From contig NZ_SCFY01000029.1 in the NCBI RefSeq assembly GCF_007049795.1, positions 1 through 53,438 of the forward strand: a stretch of DNA of 53,438 bases. Direction: 5' to 3'. Within the stretch, counting starts at the first letter, position 1. The number at the start of each line of letters is the position of its first letter. Below are positions 51,243 to 53,438 of this stretch, piece after piece. The translations under genes and the position numbers were made by a program. The notes under the pieces were generated by a model. That model saw only the letters and a list, made by a program, of their open reading frames with translations. It did not search any database and was not told the origin of the DNA. Origin of the DNA: Ectopseudomonas mendocina (GTDB lineage: Bacteria > Pseudomonadota > Gammaproteobacteria > Pseudomonadales > Pseudomonadaceae).

Positions 51243-51628
51243 CAGGGAAGCTCCTCAGCCGGGCGAAGCAAGGCCTCGCCCAAGGCGGTAACCAGATCGG
51301 AATGGGTAAGACGTGTGTGCAGTGCGCCAAAGAAATGACCGTCCTTGATCAGAAACAGCGCCGGCAAGTGGAATACCTCGTAGCGCGTCACCAATCCCGC
51401 GTTATGCCCTGCATCGACCCAGCACAGTCGCTCTATTGGCAGCGGCATGCCAGGCAAGGCCTGACGCGCCCAGCGGCAGCTGGCACAGCCCGTGCTTGTG
51501 AACACCAGCAGCGACGCACCGGGGAGGTCGAGCAGGCGGCGATCAGCATCCAGATCGGTCAATTCCAATTGCGTCGCTATACTGAATTCACTGATGTCAG
51601 TTTGCCTGCATTGAAGGTCGGTGTTCAT
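51242..51628 (-). CDS. Thioredoxin-like protein
   Basis: A 128-residue protein with a thioredoxin-fold core: LLVFTSTGCASCRWARQALP (CxxC, CASC, about 48-52), cis-Pro in EVFHLPALFLIKDGHFFGAL. No signal peptide, so cytoplasmic. The annotated ATG at 51628 overlaps the ATG of the divergent PilZ gene on the other strand (CATG); a start about 22 codons further in (TTG before ELTDLDADRR) is possible. Operon with the panE-like gene by overlapping stop/start. Confidence 0.75.
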   Translation of the reverse strand: MNTDLQCRQTDISEFSIATQLELTDLDADRRLLDLPGASLLVFTSTGCASCRWARQALPGMPLPIERLCWVDAGHNAGLVTRYEVFHLPALFLIKDGHFFGALHTRLTHSDLVTALGEALLRPAEELP

Positions 51629-52040
51629 GCGTAAGTTTCTGCGTCATCCAAGCGACATGCCGGTAGAACTGGTACTGCGCAAACAAGCCTGCATTCCCCG
51701 GCAACGGCTGAACAATATCAGCCTCGGCGGCGTCGCGTGCAACTCGTCGCGGGGGTTTCGTCGCGGTACCTCGGTGGAGCTACGTATTCCCCTACTAGGC
51801 GACCAGGCACGCTATCCCGGCGTCGTGGCCTGGTGTCGGCGACAGGAGGGGGATTATCTGGTGGGCATCGCCTTCATCGATGAAGACACCTTGTTTCGTG
51901 CGCGTATGGTCGAGCAGGTCTGCCAGATCCAGCATTACCGACAACAACTCGAACATGAGTCGGGCCAGCCCATGGCCATCGAGCAATGCGCTCAGGACTG
52001 GATCGCCAAGCATGCTGCGGAGTTTCCCTATCTCGCCTGA
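51627..52040 (+). CDS. PilZ domain protein
   Basis: A 137-residue protein with a single PilZ domain: RKFLRHPSDMPVELVLRKQ gives RxxxR, and NNISLGGVACNSSRG gives NxSxGG, the c-di-GMP contacts. The C-terminus is an extra helical tail (VEQVCQIQHYRQQLEHE). Start ATG 51627; the frame also allows GTG 51621. A c-di-GMP receptor acting on an unnamed partner is likely. Confidence 0.85.
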   Translation: MRKFLRHPSDMPVELVLRKQACIPRQRLNNISLGGVACNSSRGFRRGTSVELRIPLLGDQARYPGVVAWCRRQEGDYLVGIAFIDEDTLFRARMVEQVCQIQHYRQQLEHESGQPMAIEQCAQDWIAKHAAEFPYLA

Positions 52041-52223
52041 AAAAAACCTCTGCAGGAGCAAAACGCCACCTCATACTGCCAATCTATGAGGCTCATTGGA
52101 CTTCACGCCCATTGTCGCGCAGCCCCGTACGCGCTAAGGTTCGGCTCCCCCTGCACCAACTAGCTGTGCACCGCCATAGGGGATCGCTGGCGGCCGGCAC
52201 CCGTGACCTGACGACCTGACCCG
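52041..52223. other. Gap upstream of aroF-type DAHP synthase
   Basis: No gene is seen in these 183 bases. The promoter of the DAHP synthase is expected here, but no strong consensus or leader peptide rich in aromatic residues could be identified by eye. Confidence 0.4.
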
Positions 52224-53312
52224 ATGAATAGCACGATGGCTGATTTACCGATCGACGACCTCAACGTCGCCTCCAACGAAACGCTGATCACCCCCGATCA
52301 GCTCAAACGCGAAATCCCCCTGACCGATGCCGCACTGAAGACTGTTGCCCATGGTCGCCAGGTGGTACGTGACATCCTCGACGGCAAGGATCATCGCCTG
52401 TTCGTGGTCGTCGGCCCTTGCTCCATCCACGATATCAAGGCCGCTCACGAATATGCCGAGCGCCTCAAGGTGCTGGCTGCCGAGCTGTCCGATAGCCTGT
52501 TCCTGGTCATGCGCGTGTACTTCGAGAAGCCGCGTACCACGGTCGGCTGGAAAGGCCTGATCAACGACCCCTACCTGGATGACTCGTTCAAGATCCAGGA
52601 TGGTCTGCACATCGGCCGCAAGCTGCTGCGCGACCTGGCAGAAATGGGCCTGCCCACCGCCACCGAGGCGCTCGACCCGATCTCCCCGCAGTACCTGCAG
52701 GACTTGATCAGCTGGTCGGCCATCGGTGCACGCACCACCGAATCCCAGACCCACCGCGAAATGGCCTCGGGCCTTTCCTCGGCCGTTGGCTTCAAGAACG
52801 GCACGGACGGCGGTCTGACCGTGGCCATCAACGCCCTGCAATCGGTTTCCAGCCCGCACCGCTTCCTCGGCATCAACCAGGAAGGTGGCGTATCCATCGT
52901 CACCACCAAGGGCAATGCCTATGGCCACGTGGTACTGCGCGGTGGCAACGGCAAGCCCAACTACGATTCGGTCAGCGTTGCCATTTGTGAGCAGGAACTG
53001 ACAAAAGCCGGCATTCGCCCGAACATCATGGTCGATTGCAGCCACGCCAACTCCAACAAGGACCCGGCCCTGCAGCCACTGGTTCTGGAGAACGTGGCCA
53101 ACCAGATTCTCGAAGGCAACAACTCCATCGTTGGCCTGATGGTCGAGAGTCACCTGGGCTGGGGCAGCCAGTCGATTCCGAAGGATCTCGGCGACCTCAA
53201 GTACGGCGTATCCATAACCGATGCCTGTATCGACTGGGATACCACCGAGAAAAGCCTGCGCAGCATGCACGCCAAACTCAAGGACGTACTGCCCAAGCGC
53301 CCTCGCGGCTAA
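52224..53312 (+). CDS. aroF: 3-deoxy-7-phosphoheptulonate synthase (DAHP synthase, class I)
   Basis: A 362-residue enzyme starting the shikimate pathway (PEP + erythrose-4-phosphate). Family motifs: LFVVVGPCSIHDIKAAHEYA (about 60-79), MRVYFEKPRTTVGWKGLIND, GARTTESQTHREMASGLSSA and IMVDCSHANSNKDPALQPLV. Metal/substrate residues Cys, His, Glu and Asp are all in place. The isoenzyme feedback type (Tyr, Phe or Trp) is not decided from sequence here; the aroF symbol is generic. ATG 52224 and ATG 52236 (MADLPIDD) are both possible starts; no strong ribosome binding site is seen. Confidence 0.93.
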   Translation: MNSTMADLPIDDLNVASNETLITPDQLKREIPLTDAALKTVAHGRQVVRDILDGKDHRLFVVVGPCSIHDIKAAHEYAERLKVLAAELSDSLFLVMRVYFEKPRTTVGWKGLINDPYLDDSFKIQDGLHIGRKLLRDLAEMGLPTATEALDPISPQYLQDLISWSAIGARTTESQTHREMASGLSSAVGFKNGTDGGLTVAINALQSVSSPHRFLGINQEGGVSIVTTKGNAYGHVVLRGGNGKPNYDSVSVAICEQELTKAGIRPNIMVDCSHANSNKDPALQPLVLENVANQILEGNNSIVGLMVESHLGWGSQSIPKDLGDLKYGVSITDACIDWDTTEKSLRSMHAKLKDVLPKRPRG

Positions 53313-53341
53313 GAGGCTGTCTACAAAATGGCTGCACTTGG

Positions 53342-53438
53342 TGATCTTGCCCAGCAACCGTGGACACAGTTTCAAGCACTCATCCGGGCCTCGTAGGCTT
53401 GCGGGCTGATGTGCCCCAGCGTGCTATGTCGCCGCTGG
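53342..53438 (-). mobile_element. IS3-family insertion sequence, right-end fragment
   Basis: TGATCTTGCCCAGCA begins at 53342, then three bases and GTGGACAC, matching the IS end at position 96 read inward. The 97 bp inside the window contain the transposase C-terminus in minus orientation. The copy points the same way as the left one. Confidence 0.8.
53372..53437 (-). CDS. IS3-family transposase OrfB, C-terminal fragment (partial)
   Basis: The last codons read QRRHSTLGHISPQAYEARMS plus A and stop. R-R-H-S-x-L-G-x-x-S/T-P-x-x-[YF] is the usual C-terminus of IS3-family DDE integrases, at the end of the rve core. The upstream part lies beyond the window. Confidence 0.8.
   Translation of the reverse strand, partial: QRRHSTLGHISPQAYEARMSA

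Overview
The window looks like part of a Pseudomonas chromosome, most likely from the P. mendocina/oleovorans side of the genus. The GC content is high, the gene order nasA-cobA-oprF-sigX-cmpX-crfX-cmaX-rraA-like-esterase-ppsA-ppsR and pabB-thrH-cysH-like-cysB-uspA-nucleotidase matches, from memory, the P. aeruginosa PA1750-PA1784 neighbourhood, and OprF, SigX and ThrH are recognisable at the protein level. Both ends of the window lie about 96 bp inside copies of the same IS3-family insertion sequence, so it is probably a whole draft-assembly contig broken at a repeat.

Region 1 (about 97-11121) is a Pf-like filamentous (inovirus) prophage whose right end sits at the 3' end of a tRNA-Ser(GGA) gene. 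Rightward modules run in the usual Pf order: small DNA-binding proteins (Xis-like, a second HTH protein, an RHH protein), a Cys-rich protein, a small cytosine-methyltransferase-like protein, ssDNA-binding protein, zinc-ribbon and small membrane proteins, major coat protein, pIII-like adsorption protein, pVI-like protein, Zot/pI assembly ATPase, replication initiator and tyrosine integrase. A large hairpin cluster between zot and rep is a candidate origin or packaging signal. Leftward genes include a small repressor and an AT-richer cargo block of unknown genes, the last of which is cut by the IS. The left attachment site is outside the window.

Region 2 (11298-25039) holds a few small genes and then the assimilatory nitrate system: NrtA-, NrtB- and ATPase-like ABC uptake genes, the NADH nitrite reductase NirBD, the nitrate reductase NasA, and CobA, which makes the siroheme precursor for NirB. 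Both transcription units start with a sigma-54 type promoter followed by a textbook ANTAR two-hexaloop leader overlapping an intrinsic terminator, so both are expected to be controlled by NasS/NasT antitermination. The nasS/nasT genes are not in the window. A PL7 alginate-lyase-like gene and a hotdog thioesterase lie between the two units.

Region 3 (25155-34268) is the leftward cell-envelope stress cluster oprF, sigX, cmpX, crfX, cmaX, followed by an RraA-like protein, a hydrolase, and PEP synthase (ppsA) with its divergent regulator ppsR. Region 4 (34335-41242) is a leftward methylcitrate operon, prpR-prpB-prpC-acnD-prpF, with GntR-type palindromes at the regulator start. Region 5 (41547-44603) is a three-gene set: a retropepsin-like protein, an inactive transglutaminase fused to a 7TM domain, and an ATP-grasp ligase. 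It looks like an envelope-linked peptide ligase/protease system whose substrate I cannot name. Region 6 (44785-53312) contains pabB, thrH, a short divergent cysH, cysB, a universal stress protein, a 5'-nucleotidase, a ketopantoate-reductase-like gene, a thioredoxin-like protein, a PilZ protein and DAHP synthase.

Start codons were chosen by eye from Shine-Dalgarno spacing and family length. Statements about orthologues are from memory and no database search was run.
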